64,000 nucleotides of DNA, taken from contig JACKNV010000002.1 in NCBI GenBank assembly GCA_024234735.1, positions 1 through 64,000 on the forward strand, written 5' to 3'. Source of the stretch: Pseudomonadales bacterium (GTDB lineage Bacteria > Pseudomonadota > Gammaproteobacteria > Pseudomonadales > Halieaceae). The stretch's first letter is position 1; every line of letters starts with the position of its first letter. Under the pieces are notes generated by a model that did not search any database, was not told where the DNA came from, and saw nothing but the letters and a program-made list of their open reading frames with translations. This document shows, piece after piece, positions 15,160-23,254 of this stretch. The position numbers and the translations under genes are program-made.

Positions 15160-15981
15160 TCACCCGTCGGTTGGTGTCGATAGCTGGTCGGTCCCGGCTC
15201 TGGCTTCAGCGAGGGCCTCGGCCCTGGATCGCTGAACCAATAACCAGCAACCTCCGATAGCCGCCGCGGGGCTCAGGACCGACCACTGCAGGTTGAGCCC
15301 GAACCACTTTAACCAGAACCCTGCCTGGCCGTCCTCGATGTTCCTGAAATCGACCAGGATTTCGCCGAGGTAGATAACTGCCGTATTGCCGTAGAAAGCG
15401 CCCCAGTTGGCGAGCACGCCGATGGTAACGGCCGTTTTGTAGAACTTGTTTCTGAGCATCCAGTAGGCGGCAAGCAACTCGAGAAAGCCGAAGTGGGAAA
15501 GCATGGCCTCGTGCGCCAGTTGGGCTTCGTGGGGACGCATGTAGCGGGTATCGGCCACTGCGTACAGCCACCACGGCCAGAAAAAGGACTGGTCCTGTTG
15601 TAGCTCGGACCCCAGGTGATATAGATAGGGTACCTTCATGTACACCACCGGCAGCTCCCAAAGCAACTCGGCCAGGCCGCTCGTGATCAACCATACCACC
15701 AGGAATTCGTGCCATTTCCGCACCCGGGAGCGCTGCTCGCCTTTATTATCCACGAACGCGAAGAGGGCGGCCCAGTAGCCGATGAAAAGACTGATCGACA
15801 CGTATTTATCTGCGGGCATGGGCTCGATCAGGTCCAGACTGATCAAAATCCAGGCGATCATGAACGAGCCGGGGATCATTATGCCCGAGGCGATGTAGGC
15901 CGCCCTGCGGATATTGAAGCCAGCGGGCGCTACGGCGCTCCAATCCGGAAGTAATGCCTGCGCGGCAGATCGAGTGCTCAT
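15160..15981 (-). CDS. Polytopic membrane protein, faintly EXPERA-like
   Basis: A 273-residue protein with about six hydrophobic segments: after a soluble N-terminus, AYIASGIMIPGSFMIAWI, then SISLFIGYWAALFAFV, FLVVWLITSGLAELLWEL, a C-terminal WSVLSPAAAIGGCWLLV and others. The central stretch WLYAVADTRYMRPHE recalls the WKEYADSRY signature of EXPERA-domain proteins (emopamil-binding sterol isomerases), but similarity by eye is weak. It is the first gene of an operon with an SDR and is divergent from a TetR gene. It may act with the SDR on a hydrophobic substrate. I am sure it is membrane-bound and unsure of its function. Confidence 0.7.
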   Translation of the reverse strand: MSTRSAAQALLPDWSAVAPAGFNIRRAAYIASGIMIPGSFMIAWILISLDLIEPMPADKYVSISLFIGYWAALFAFVDNKGEQRSRVRKWHEFLVVWLITSGLAELLWELPVVYMKVPYLYHLGSELQQDQSFFWPWWLYAVADTRYMRPHEAQLAHEAMLSHFGFLELLAAYWMLRNKFYKTAVTIGVLANWGAFYGNTAVIYLGEILVDFRNIEDGQAGFWLKWFGLNLQWSVLSPAAAIGGCWLLVQRSRAEALAEARAGTDQLSTPTDG

Positions 15982-16067
15982 TGCAACAGCTCCTGTTCGT
16001 TATTTTCGTATCGGGCAGTTCGTTATTTAAGCTGACATTGTTGTTTGATTAAATTAGTATGACGGCG

Positions 16068-16092
16068 ATGTACGACTAAAGTCAATGTACGA
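16068..16092 (+). promoter_or_regulatory. Direct repeat, candidate TetR operator
   Basis: ATGTACGA occurs at 16068-16075 and 16085-16092, 17 bp apart start to start, in the gap between the divergent membrane-protein and TetR genes. The spacing suits a TetR dimer or dimer pair. The repeat is visible directly; its function is inferred. Confidence 0.45.
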
Positions 16093-16134
16093 AATACTGG
16101 TGGTGAGTGAGCAAAAGCGATGGAGGAGGGTGGC

Positions 16135-16773
16135 ATGACCAGTTCACTAGCCGCGCAGCCAAGGCGTCGACCCGGAGTTGAGGAGCAGCGTCGGGTCATT
16201 ACCGCGGCTGCGGTGGGGCTGTTCGCCACCCGGGGGAGCGCGGCTACCCCGATAGCCGATATCTGCCGCGCCGCGGCTGTCTCCCGCGACACCTTCTATC
16301 GCTGCTTCCGTGACAAGGAGGAGTTGATAGACCACCTCTACCGGACCGCCGTCGATGAACATATCCTTGCCGTGCTCGACGCGTCCGACCTCGACTATGC
16401 AAACCAGGCCTGGCTGCACCGTGTTTTCGGGCAGACGATTGACTCAATCCTGGAGCACCATGATGTGGCGCGTTTCCTCTACGTGGAATCAGCAGACCCC
16501 GCATCACCCGCTTACACAATTATCAATGAAGCCTATGACAAGGTCTCAAGACGGATGCAGCACTGGTGTCGCAAACACTACGGGAAAGCGCCCAGTCGAG
16601 AGTACTTTCGGGCGCTGTTGGCGGCTGTGCAGTGGCTGGTGCACAATGCCATCAACCAGGGGCTGGGGCCGAGAGAAGTGGGCAAGGCGAAGGCGGCTGC
16701 CGAGCAGTTGTTCCATGCCGCCTTCACTTCTCTGGAAGTAGGGGCGGTCAGCGCAGAGCCGGGAGGGGGTTAA
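16135..16773 (+). CDS. TetR-family transcriptional regulator
   Basis: A 212-residue TetR repressor. The N-terminal helix-turn-helix reads ITAAAVGLFATRGSAAT then IADICRAAAVSRDTFYRCFR, the usual recognition-helix pattern ending in F-Y-x-x-F. The remaining ~150 helical residues form the ligand-binding domain. I chose the ATG at 16135 because GGAGGAGGG lies just before it; the ATG at 16120 would overlap that site. It is transcribed away from the membrane protein/SDR operon, which it probably represses. The ligand is unknown. Confidence 0.85.
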   Translation: MTSSLAAQPRRRPGVEEQRRVITAAAVGLFATRGSAATPIADICRAAAVSRDTFYRCFRDKEELIDHLYRTAVDEHILAVLDASDLDYANQAWLHRVFGQTIDSILEHHDVARFLYVESADPASPAYTIINEAYDKVSRRMQHWCRKHYGKAPSREYFRALLAAVQWLVHNAINQGLGPREVGKAKAAAEQLFHAAFTSLEVGAVSAEPGGG

Positions 16774-16779
16774 TCAGAC

Positions 16780-17244
16780 TCAATCGTCCCGGCAGGTCTC
16801 ACACAGGCAGTTCATTTCAAGCTGCGGGCTGACCAACTGATAGCCTGCTTCAGCAACACTTCTTTCAAGTGCCTTGATCGTCGATTTGGAGACGCTGATT
16901 TCCTTGACGCGTTGGCAGTTTCCACAGATCAGGAACTGCGGCACGCCGTGGTCATGAGCGCAGGTAATGTGGGCGCAGGCCACGTATTTATTGGCGAGGT
17001 TGAGTTTGTGGACCAGGCGTTGTCCCTCGAGGAAGTCCAGGATTCTGTATACGGACATCGCCGGGATCGAGTAGCCGTACTCGGCCCTGCAAATATCCGC
17101 TATCTCGTAGGCGGATAGCGCGGTATCGGAATGCAACAGGCCGGACAGAATCTGCCTGCGCTTCTCGGTGAGGCGTGCGCCCTGGTCCCTGCAGCGTTGC
17201 TCGGCTTCGCTGAGAACCGAGTCGATGTTGGTCGTCGTATTCAT
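16780..17244 (-). CDS. zur: Zinc uptake regulator Zur (Fur family)
   Basis: A 154-residue Fur-family repressor. The winged helix covers ~20-90 (LTEKRRQILSGLLHS, then PAMSVYRILDFLEGQRLVHK). The metal sites include HITCAHDHGV, CGNCQRVKEI and the C-terminal CLCETC, the two CxxC pairs that hold structural zinc in Zur. With zinc bound it would repress uptake genes. The ATG at 17244 follows GGAACAG; a longer reading to 17370 is Cys/Arg-rich and unlikely. The next ~6 kb contain zinc-homeostasis genes with three matching palindromes, which strongly supports Zur over Fur or PerR. Confidence 0.93.
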   Translation of the reverse strand: MNTTTNIDSVLSEAEQRCRDQGARLTEKRRQILSGLLHSDTALSAYEIADICRAEYGYSIPAMSVYRILDFLEGQRLVHKLNLANKYVACAHITCAHDHGVPQFLICGNCQRVKEISVSKSTIKALERSVAEAGYQLVSPQLEMNCLCETCRDD

Positions 17245-17375
17245 ATACTGTTCCGATTTTGAGCACTTTTCACAGGCTTGCGGCGCATGTGCTGGATAAA
17301 CAATGCTGAGTACTGCCCGGCCACGGTACACCCTGTTGTCGGTAGCTCTCGGCAGGAGCCCCGGTGGCATTTGAA

Positions 17376-18623
17376 TCAGGGATTACTATACGCCTTTGCA
17401 CGGGAAAAAACGCGTATCGACGGAATAGCGGCCACCAGTAGTGCCGCCCCCAGGACCAACGCCATGATGACAAGGCCTTCACGGGTAAACACGCCGGGGT
17501 TCAGGTGCAAACCAAAATTGGCGAACAGCGCGTCTTCGACACTGGCAAGGCAGATGTAGAGGCCGGCTGTTCCCAGGAGCATGCCCGCCAGGCTAATCAG
17601 CAGCGCCTCGAGTTCCATCAGGAAAAACAGGTAGGAAGGCTGAGCCCCGAGCACTCGCAACAGGTGAACTTCCTGATTTCTTTCGCGAACCGACGCGAGC
17701 AGGACTGCACCTAGCCCTAACACGGCTGCCACCAGTACCAGTATTGAGATAAGGCGCAACACGTTCTCGAACAGGCCCATCATCTGCCACAGCTCTGTCA
17801 GTGCTACACCTGGCAGAATTGCCAGCAGGGGTTCCCTGGAATAGCCGTTGATCGCTCTCTGGATTTGGAAGGTCGCCATTCGTGATTTCAGGCCCAGCAT
17901 GAAAGCGGTAATGCTCTTTGGGACCAATTCTTCCTCCTCGTACCTGACTGTGCCTGTTCCAGTCGGTGGTGGCTTGAGACCTTGTGGCCACCCGGTGTGC
18001 ATCGCCTCGATACCCTGTAACGGCACATGGATTGTCTGGTCTACCGGCGTTCCAGTGGGTGCTAGGATTCCAACGACTGTAAAAGGTGTATTGTCGTGGG
18101 TTATGAAACTTGTGCTCGCCACGCCGTGCGCCAGTATCATCTCCCGACCGAGGGAGTACCCCAGGGCCCGGGCGACTTCTGAGCCCAGAACAACTCCAAA
18201 CGTCCCGTTAAATTCCTCGCCCTGGTCGAATTCGAGTTTGCGTTTGTTGCCATAACTGAAGTGCTCGAAATACTCTGGTGTAGTACCCAGAACCCGATAT
18301 CCCCGGTGCGAATCGCCAAGTGATAACGGTATCGCCCATTCGACGTCTTTGCCGTTGGCTATCTCCTGGTACGCCTCCCAACTGATATTATCGGTGGGTG
18401 ATCCTATGCGAAAAACCGAGTAAAGCAGGAGGTTGATACTCCCGGTTTTGGCGCCCACGATCAGGTCTGTGCCAGACACCGTGCTGGCGAAGCTGTCGCG
18501 AGCCTGGTGACGGATGTGCTCTATGCCCAGCAACACAAAAATCGCTACCCCGATGGCGAGCAGGGTCATGATGATCGAGCCTTTGCGGTTAAGGAGACTC
18601 TTGACGGCCAGTTTGAAAAACAT
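17376..18623 (-). CDS. FtsX/MacB-type ABC permease (PA4065-like)
   Basis: A 415-residue permease with one N-terminal membrane segment (GSIIMTLLAIGVAIFVLLGI), a ~220-residue periplasmic domain and three C-terminal segments (LRLISILVLVAAVLGLGAVL, LEALLISLAGMLLGTAGLYI, LVIMALVLGAALLVAAIP), the FtsX/LolC plan. The start MFFKLAVKSLLNRKG at 18623 lies seven bases after the ATPase stop. P. aeruginosa PA4063-PA4066 is a Zur-controlled operon of DUF2796, ATPase, permease and DUF3299, and all four partners occur here. MacB/FtsX-type systems usually handle lipids, proteins or mechanotransmission rather than ion import, so direct zinc transport should not be assumed. Confidence 0.88.
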   Translation of the reverse strand: MFFKLAVKSLLNRKGSIIMTLLAIGVAIFVLLGIEHIRHQARDSFASTVSGTDLIVGAKTGSINLLLYSVFRIGSPTDNISWEAYQEIANGKDVEWAIPLSLGDSHRGYRVLGTTPEYFEHFSYGNKRKLEFDQGEEFNGTFGVVLGSEVARALGYSLGREMILAHGVASTSFITHDNTPFTVVGILAPTGTPVDQTIHVPLQGIEAMHTGWPQGLKPPPTGTGTVRYEEEELVPKSITAFMLGLKSRMATFQIQRAINGYSREPLLAILPGVALTELWQMMGLFENVLRLISILVLVAAVLGLGAVLLASVRERNQEVHLLRVLGAQPSYLFFLMELEALLISLAGMLLGTAGLYICLASVEDALFANFGLHLNPGVFTREGLVIMALVLGAALLVAAIPSIRVFSRAKAYSNP

Positions 18624-18630
18624 AATGCGC

Positions 18631-19302
18631 CTACGCCACCTCGTTGATATCACCCAGCGCCTGCACGCGCTGGAAATATCGCGCCAGCGCCATATCGTGG
18701 CTGACAAATAGGAGTGTCATGTTGTGCTCTGTTGCCAGAGGCATCAGTACTGACATGAAATTGTCGCGATTATCGTGGTCCAGGGAAGAGGTCGGCTCGT
18801 CGGCGATCAGGAGTTCAGGCCGGTTTATCAATGCCCTGGCAATGGCGACTCGCTGCTGCTGCCCCATGCTGAGTTGTGACGTTGGGCGTGTCCACTGTGA
18901 CGGGTCGACATTCAGGGATTCCAGTAGGGATTCCGTGTCTGCCCGGCTGGTCTTTCGGTCGCGCCGCTGCGAGAAACTCTTCGCCAACCCAATATTGTCG
19001 AGCGCACTGAGATAGGGAATGAGGTTGAATCGCTGGAACACGTAACCAATGTGATTGGCGCGAAAGCGGTCGCGCTGGCGGCTGATCATCTTGTCCAGCC
19101 GCTTGCCGAGAACGGATATTTCACCTTGCGGGCAGTGAAGCAGGCCGCTAACCAGGTTGAGCAGTGTCGATTTGCCCGAGCCGGACGGGCCGTGTACAAA
19201 TACCTGCTCCCCGGCCGCCAGTGACCAGCGGGCGATGCTGAGCACGGTTTTATCCGGCGCCTCTGAATGGGAGAAACGAACCTCGTTGAGTTCGATGGTC
19301 AT
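18631..19302 (-). CDS. ABC transporter ATPase, LolD/MacB type (PA4064-like)
   Basis: A 223-residue ATPase. Walker A is GPSGSGKST (~38-46), the Q-loop is in GYVFQRFNLIP, the signature is LSMGQQQR, Walker B is LLIADEPTS and the switch His lies in LLFVSHD. It lacks extra domains, as in LolD-type cytoplasmic subunits. It precedes the permease gene with a 7-base gap and shares a divergent promoter region with the DUF3299 gene, including the palindrome at 19353-19371. Zur control follows from that site; transport direction and substrate are not known. Confidence 0.93.
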   Translation of the reverse strand: MTIELNEVRFSHSEAPDKTVLSIARWSLAAGEQVFVHGPSGSGKSTLLNLVSGLLHCPQGEISVLGKRLDKMISRQRDRFRANHIGYVFQRFNLIPYLSALDNIGLAKSFSQRRDRKTSRADTESLLESLNVDPSQWTRPTSQLSMGQQQRVAIARALINRPELLIADEPTSSLDHDNRDNFMSVLMPLATEHNMTLLFVSHDMALARYFQRVQALGDINEVA

Positions 19303-19352
19303 AACCCTGGCCTGTCGGTAAATGAGCCGTAGCGATGTATTGCGAACCTCAC

Positions 19353-19371
19353 ATGATACACCATATCATGA
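19353..19371 (+). promoter_or_regulatory. Zur-box-like palindrome 1
   Basis: ATGATACACCATATCATGA contains the perfect inverted repeat CATGATA/TATCATG with a 5-base spacer. It sits between the divergent ABC ATPase and DUF3299 genes. It matches the sites at 20730 and 23138 (shared ATGATACAnCATAwCAT), all next to zinc-homeostasis genes. Confidence 0.8.
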
Positions 19372-19406
19372 TGGTTTCAGGGTTCAATTGTGCTCGGGAG
19401 CAGGTA

Positions 19407-19991
19407 TTGAAGGCGATCAGGCAGCTTTTTGGCTATGTAATTCTGGTGGCGTTCCTGTGTGGTTCCGCGCACAGTCTTGCGGAGGCTGTAACCACGGATC
19501 AGGCCTTCGAAACCATTGAGTGGACTGACCTGATACCGCCGGAAGTGCTGGAAATTCTGCTCAATCCACCACAATACATTACCGAGATCGAGGACGGCTC
19601 GGTCGAGGACCAGATCAGTGGCCAGATACAGAATTCGCTGGCCGCAGCCAGCGACGACGAGTATCAGCAGGCCCTGGCTTCAACCGAGGTGAACGCTGCA
19701 ATGGACGGCGCCATGGTCAGGATCCCCGGCTTTGTCGTGCCGCTGGAATTCGATGACCAGAATATCGTCACGCAGTTCCTTCTTGTTCCGTACTTTGGCG
19801 CATGCCTGCACATGCCGCCGCCTCCGCCCAACCAGATCATCATGGTGGAAGCCCCTGGGGGCATAACGTTAGATGAACTCTATACTCCATTCTGGATAAC
19901 GGGCAGAATCACCACCGCCATCAGCGAGACCGGTGCAGGCACATCGGCCTACTCGATGAAACTCCACGACTTCGAACTGTACACGGAATAG
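19407..19991 (+). CDS. DUF3299 periplasmic protein (PA4066-like)
   Basis: A 194-residue secreted protein with a leader (VILVAFLCGSAHSLA). The DUF3299 signature FGACLHMPPPPPNQ is present, with Cys and His as likely metal ligands, and GFVVPLEF lies before it. I chose TTG at 19407 because GGGAG lies six bases upstream and the result begins with a regular signal peptide; earlier in-frame ATGs (19335-19371) fall in or before the Zur palindrome. The P. aeruginosa counterpart belongs to the Zur regulon with the ABC pair and DUF2796. A role as periplasmic zinc-handling partner is inferred. Confidence 0.85.
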   Translation: MKAIRQLFGYVILVAFLCGSAHSLAEAVTTDQAFETIEWTDLIPPEVLEILLNPPQYITEIEDGSVEDQISGQIQNSLAAASDDEYQQALASTEVNAAMDGAMVRIPGFVVPLEFDDQNIVTQFLLVPYFGACLHMPPPPPNQIIMVEAPGGITLDELYTPFWITGRITTAISETGAGTSAYSMKLHDFELYTE

Positions 19992-20036
19992 GCTCAGGCC
20001 ATTACCGCAAAGCACCTGGTGAGCCTGTTTACCCAG

Positions 20037-20645
20037 TCAATTTAACTCGATCAGGCGGTTATCTGCTTTCAGCACCGTGGCTCCCTGACCGCGGTCAGAT
20101 ACCCACATGACGTTGATGGTTTGCAGTTCGAAGGGCAGACCCTCAGTGCCGACCAGCAGTGTTTGCAGCTCCGAGGTATCCGCGCAGGTGTACTCGTAGT
20201 GTGCGCTGATATTGCTATGTGAAACTTCCTCGTCGTGGTGATGTTCCTCAGCCTCGTATTCGTCATGGTCGTCATGTGATACAGCGTCGTCTGCATCGCC
20301 TTCCAGTACGGCAGACATGTCGATCTCTGCATGTGCCAATGCGCACTCGCTTCCGGTGAAGACAAATAGCGCGGATCCGTCGCGCAAGATGGCCTGCGCC
20401 TGCGCGACCGCTTCCACCTGGCGAGGGCTCGATGCCGGGTGTTCGAACCCGACCACACTAAAGGCGGGAGACGTCAGCAAAAGTTCGAGATTGGGCCCCT
20501 CTAACGCCAGGGTCAATTCGGCGACGCCGTGTACGTGGGCCTGGTGATGGCCGGGCTTGGCGGCCACAGGGGCCGGCAGCAGCGAGGGAGCTACAGCCAC
20601 AATCACTGCAACAAGGCAGCTACAGGTGATAGTGGAAACTTTCAT
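20037..20645 (-). CDS. DUF2796 His-rich periplasmic metal-binding protein (PA4063-like)
   Basis: A 202-residue protein with a signal peptide (LLPAPVAA), an early HHQAHVHGVAEL motif and a strongly His/Asp/Glu-rich loop (HDDHDEYEAEEHHHDEEVSH) about two-thirds along. Together these define DUF2796 proteins, which bind zinc in the periplasm. The loop is followed by a folded C-terminal part with one cysteine (EYTCADTSEL). It faces away from the ZIP transporter, with the second palindrome (20730) between them. It probably buffers or delivers zinc to the ABC/ZIP systems under starvation. Confidence 0.88.
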   Translation of the reverse strand: MKVSTITCSCLVAVIVAVAPSLLPAPVAAKPGHHQAHVHGVAELTLALEGPNLELLLTSPAFSVVGFEHPASSPRQVEAVAQAQAILRDGSALFVFTGSECALAHAEIDMSAVLEGDADDAVSHDDHDEYEAEEHHHDEEVSHSNISAHYEYTCADTSELQTLLVGTEGLPFELQTINVMWVSDRGQGATVLKADNRLIELN

Positions 20646-20729
20646 GGGACAATCGGCTCACTATAGGATCTGGATCGGGTTTGCCCAGGGCGCGGGCTCT
20701 GCTGGAAGGGTTGAAGAGCCGCGAGAGTG

Positions 20730-20748
20730 ATGATACAACATAACATAA
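20730..20748 (+). promoter_or_regulatory. Zur-box-like site 2
   Basis: ATGATACAACATAACATAA, matching the sites at 19353 and 23138 in at least 14 of 19 positions, lies between the divergent DUF2796 (start 20645) and ZIP (start 20822) genes. The right half continues as a CATAA repeat, so dyad symmetry is weaker than in the other two sites. Confidence 0.7.
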
Positions 20749-20821
20749 CATAAATGAAAGTATAGCCCGCCTGATCCGGTTCGTATGCTGAAGGGAAGGG
20801 CGGTAATCCGGGGATGACGTC

Positions 20822-21568
20822 TTGGACAATACGCTGCTTATAATCCTGGGCTTTGGCGTCGCCATGAGTTTGATTGCCTTCGTCGGAGGGCTTTTCCTGT
20901 TCCTGCCGGAACAGGTGCTGCGGCGCTGGCTAAAGCCGCTGGTGGCATTTGCTGCGGGCTCGCTGATCGGCGGTGCCTTTTTTCATATGTTGCCGCACGC
21001 CATCGGTGCTGGCGATTCACAACAAATCCTGCTGCTCTGGGTGGTCATCGGCTTCGCGGCATTCTTTGCGCTTGACCAGTTGCTGGAATGGCACCACTGC
21101 CACAAGTTGCCTTCGGAGCATGTACGCCCGCTGGGGCCTTTGTTACTGGCTGCTGACGGCCTGCACAATTTTCTGGGCGGGATGGCCATAGGCGCGATTT
21201 TCATGGCAGATTACCGGGCGGGACTCGCGGCGTGGTTCGCCGCAGCGTTGCACGAAATCCCCCAGGAAATTGGCGACTTCGGCGCCATTGTCCATTCGGG
21301 ATACTCGCGCTCGCAGGCATTGTTCTACAATTTCGTCTCGGCGCTCACGTTTCCGCTCGGTGGTCTGATAGCCTACTTCCTGGGCCAGAGCGTGGACGTA
21401 CATTTCCTGATTGCCCTTGGGGTGGGCAATTTTCTCTACATCGCGGCCGCAGATCTGATACCCGAGGTCAAACGGGCAGAGCAATTCAGTGAAACCCTGC
21501 TGCGATTCCTGTTTTTCCTGCTCGGAGTCGTGCTCCTTTACGTGGCGAGCATGGCTCATCTGCTGTGA
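20822..21568 (+). CDS. ZIP-family divalent metal transporter
   Basis: A 248-residue transporter with about seven to eight membrane segments. The ZIP metal-site motifs are HNFLGGMAIGA in helix 4 and HEIPQEIGDFG in helix 5, and FFHMLPHA lies in helix 2. A His-containing loop (EWHHCHKLPSEH) lies between helices 3 and 4. It should import Zn2+ (possibly Fe2+ or Mn2+) across the inner membrane. The start is TTG at 20822, after GGGGATGACG. The palindrome 74-92 bases upstream places it under Zur. It may replace ZnuABC, which is not seen in the window. Confidence 0.93.
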   Translation: MDNTLLIILGFGVAMSLIAFVGGLFLFLPEQVLRRWLKPLVAFAAGSLIGGAFFHMLPHAIGAGDSQQILLLWVVIGFAAFFALDQLLEWHHCHKLPSEHVRPLGPLLLAADGLHNFLGGMAIGAIFMADYRAGLAAWFAAALHEIPQEIGDFGAIVHSGYSRSQALFYNFVSALTFPLGGLIAYFLGQSVDVHFLIALGVGNFLYIAAADLIPEVKRAEQFSETLLRFLFFLLGVVLLYVASMAHLL

Positions 21569-21659
21569 CCGCTCAGCGGCGACTATGCCACCTAAAGATT
21601 TCTGTACCGGTAAGGGTTGCCGCAAGGCTGCGGGTCGTTGCGGCCGGCCCCTGTGTGTC

Positions 21660-22337
21660 TCAAATAAGGTCCAGGGTCAGAAGCAGGCGCTTGCCACCGT
21701 CCTCAATACCGGGTGAGCGATGTACCAGGCCCGCACCCTCGTTACCTTCCCAACGCTCTCCCTTGAGCAACAGTACCTCTCCCGGCGCAGCCCGATGTAT
21801 ATCGCTCGCATGTCGGATCAGGCCTGAAAATTCGTCGGGTTTGCCTTCACTGCCCCTGCCCAGTTTGGAGCGGTCTGCAACCCGATCGTGAGGCAGCCAC
21901 TCGGTGGCCGGGCCCTGAAAGGTGGTCACCAGGCGGCAGGGGACCTGATCGATATGGAATCGCGGACACATTGGTTTTTGTAAAGCGGTCAGGCGAAGGC
22001 CGACGAGTTTGGTGTCAAACAGGTAACAGTACATGTCCACCAGTTCGGCGATATCGCCAGCCAGACTGGCTGTCTCTGCAGAGTTTCCCAGTGTCTTGCG
22101 AAGGCCGGTAAGTGCAGACTGGGGTGACAGGGACAGTGAAACTTGAAATTTGACATTGTTTTGCAGAAACGCCTCCACATACTCCTGCAGTGCGGGCGAG
22201 AGCGTGCGCCGCCATATCGCCAGATTGCAGTCGTCACGGTAAATATCCGCCAATACATCAGCCTCGTCAGCTGCAACAGGAATACGAACCTTCCCATCCT
22301 GGGAGACGGTTTCATGGTTGAGAGCCGCTGAGCACAT
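21660..22337 (-). CDS. DUF1826 protein, copy 1
   Basis: A 225-residue DUF1826 protein. Conserved blocks are NLAIWRR near the N-terminus, CPRFHIDQVPCRLVTTFQGPATEWL in the middle and LVHRSPGIEDGGKRLLLTLD at the end. The FH-D-x...HRSP pattern resembles a metal-binding double-stranded beta-helix dioxygenase fold, but that is my inference. DUF1826 genes are repeatedly found in Zur regulons. This copy follows the second DUF1826 gene by 72 bases on the same strand and has a good AGGA site. The two copies are clearly diverged paralogues. Confidence 0.85.
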   Translation of the reverse strand: MCSAALNHETVSQDGKVRIPVAADEADVLADIYRDDCNLAIWRRTLSPALQEYVEAFLQNNVKFQVSLSLSPQSALTGLRKTLGNSAETASLAGDIAELVDMYCYLFDTKLVGLRLTALQKPMCPRFHIDQVPCRLVTTFQGPATEWLPHDRVADRSKLGRGSEGKPDEFSGLIRHASDIHRAAPGEVLLLKGERWEGNEGAGLVHRSPGIEDGGKRLLLTLDLI

Positions 22338-22409
22338 GAATGTTTCCTGGAGTTCGATGATCCTTGCTATTTTTGTGCTGACGACCGCTGTTCAGGGGTT
22401 GGCCTGCGC

Positions 22410-23063
22410 TCAACAGTCCAGGCAGAACAGCACGCGGATTTCCCCGGAGCCCGTGATGGGCGGTGAGCGATGCACCAGGCCATTGCCGATATTACCGGGG
22501 TCACCTCGCATGATGCCTACCCAGAAGGGCTCAAACCGGGATGCCTGACCGAAACGGATGATGGATTCGTTGGGAGCCCCTCTTGCCTGGGCCTCACGAT
22601 CGACCTGGGAATCGGTCAGCCACTCGGTGCCGGGCCCACGATAAGTGCACAGTAGCCGCAAGTGCGTACGATCCAGATGAAAGCGCCGACAGTCATCCCG
22701 GTCGGTGGTCAGCAGGCGGAATTGCAGGTTACGGCCTTCGCTGACGCCGGCAAACAGGTTTGCGAGCCGACGCAGGTCGGCACGCCAGTTTTCGAACACT
22801 GATGGATCGAGGCCCTGCTGCCGTAACAGCACACTGACGTCGTGATCGAATGTCCGTATTGTGGTCGGGCGGCGTACATCCCGCAGTTGCGATGCCTGCA
22901 GCTTTGACACTTCGCCAACAATCGCCGCCTGGGCCGGGCGTCGCCAAAGGCTGAGGTTCACTGTGGGGTAAGCGATTTTACCCAGCACACGAGCCTGCTC
23001 GCCAATCGCATGGGGAGACATGGGAGCCATTGATACCTGGTTGTTTGCAGCTTGCTCCATCAT
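22410..23063 (-). CDS. DUF1826 protein, copy 2
   Basis: A 217-residue DUF1826 protein with the same blocks as its neighbour: NLSLWRR, CRRFHLDRTHLRLLCTYRG, GPGTEWL, then LVHRSPPITGSGEIRVLFCLD. It is the promoter-proximal gene of the pair. I chose the ATG at 23063, because the longer reading starts at 23156 inside the Zur-like palindrome. Presence of two paralogues in tandem is uncommon; one may be specialised for a particular zinc-starvation step. Function is unknown beyond the association with zinc limitation. Confidence 0.85.
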   Translation of the reverse strand: MMEQAANNQVSMAPMSPHAIGEQARVLGKIAYPTVNLSLWRRPAQAAIVGEVSKLQASQLRDVRRPTTIRTFDHDVSVLLRQQGLDPSVFENWRADLRRLANLFAGVSEGRNLQFRLLTTDRDDCRRFHLDRTHLRLLCTYRGPGTEWLTDSQVDREAQARGAPNESIIRFGQASRFEPFWVGIMRGDPGNIGNGLVHRSPPITGSGEIRVLFCLDC

Positions 23064-23137
23064 CTGTGGATTCTCGTGGGTTGGGCACTGGTATGTCGCT
23101 GGCAAACCAGCCCGGGACGCGGTATCCAGTATGACGC

Positions 23138-23156
23138 AAATGTTATGATGTATCAT
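23138..23156 (-). promoter_or_regulatory. Zur-box-like palindrome 3
   Basis: Read on the minus strand it is ATGATACATCATAACATTT, matching palindrome 1 in 15 of 19 positions. On the plus strand the centre is ATGATGTATCAT. It lies 75 bases before the DUF1826 pair. Confidence 0.78.
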
Positions 23157-23254
23157 ATTTTAGGATCATGCAAGTAAGTGCCGGAACACGTTACCGGAAC
23201 TGGGGAATGGCCTTAAGAGGTTCGTTGTGGGTGTAGCGGCAGGTTGGCTCGCGA

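Noticed and set aside
18631..19302. ZnuC assignment for the ATPase near zur
   Set aside because: Its partner permease has the FtsX/MacB plan with a large periplasmic domain rather than the ZnuB fold, and no ZnuA-type binding protein is present.
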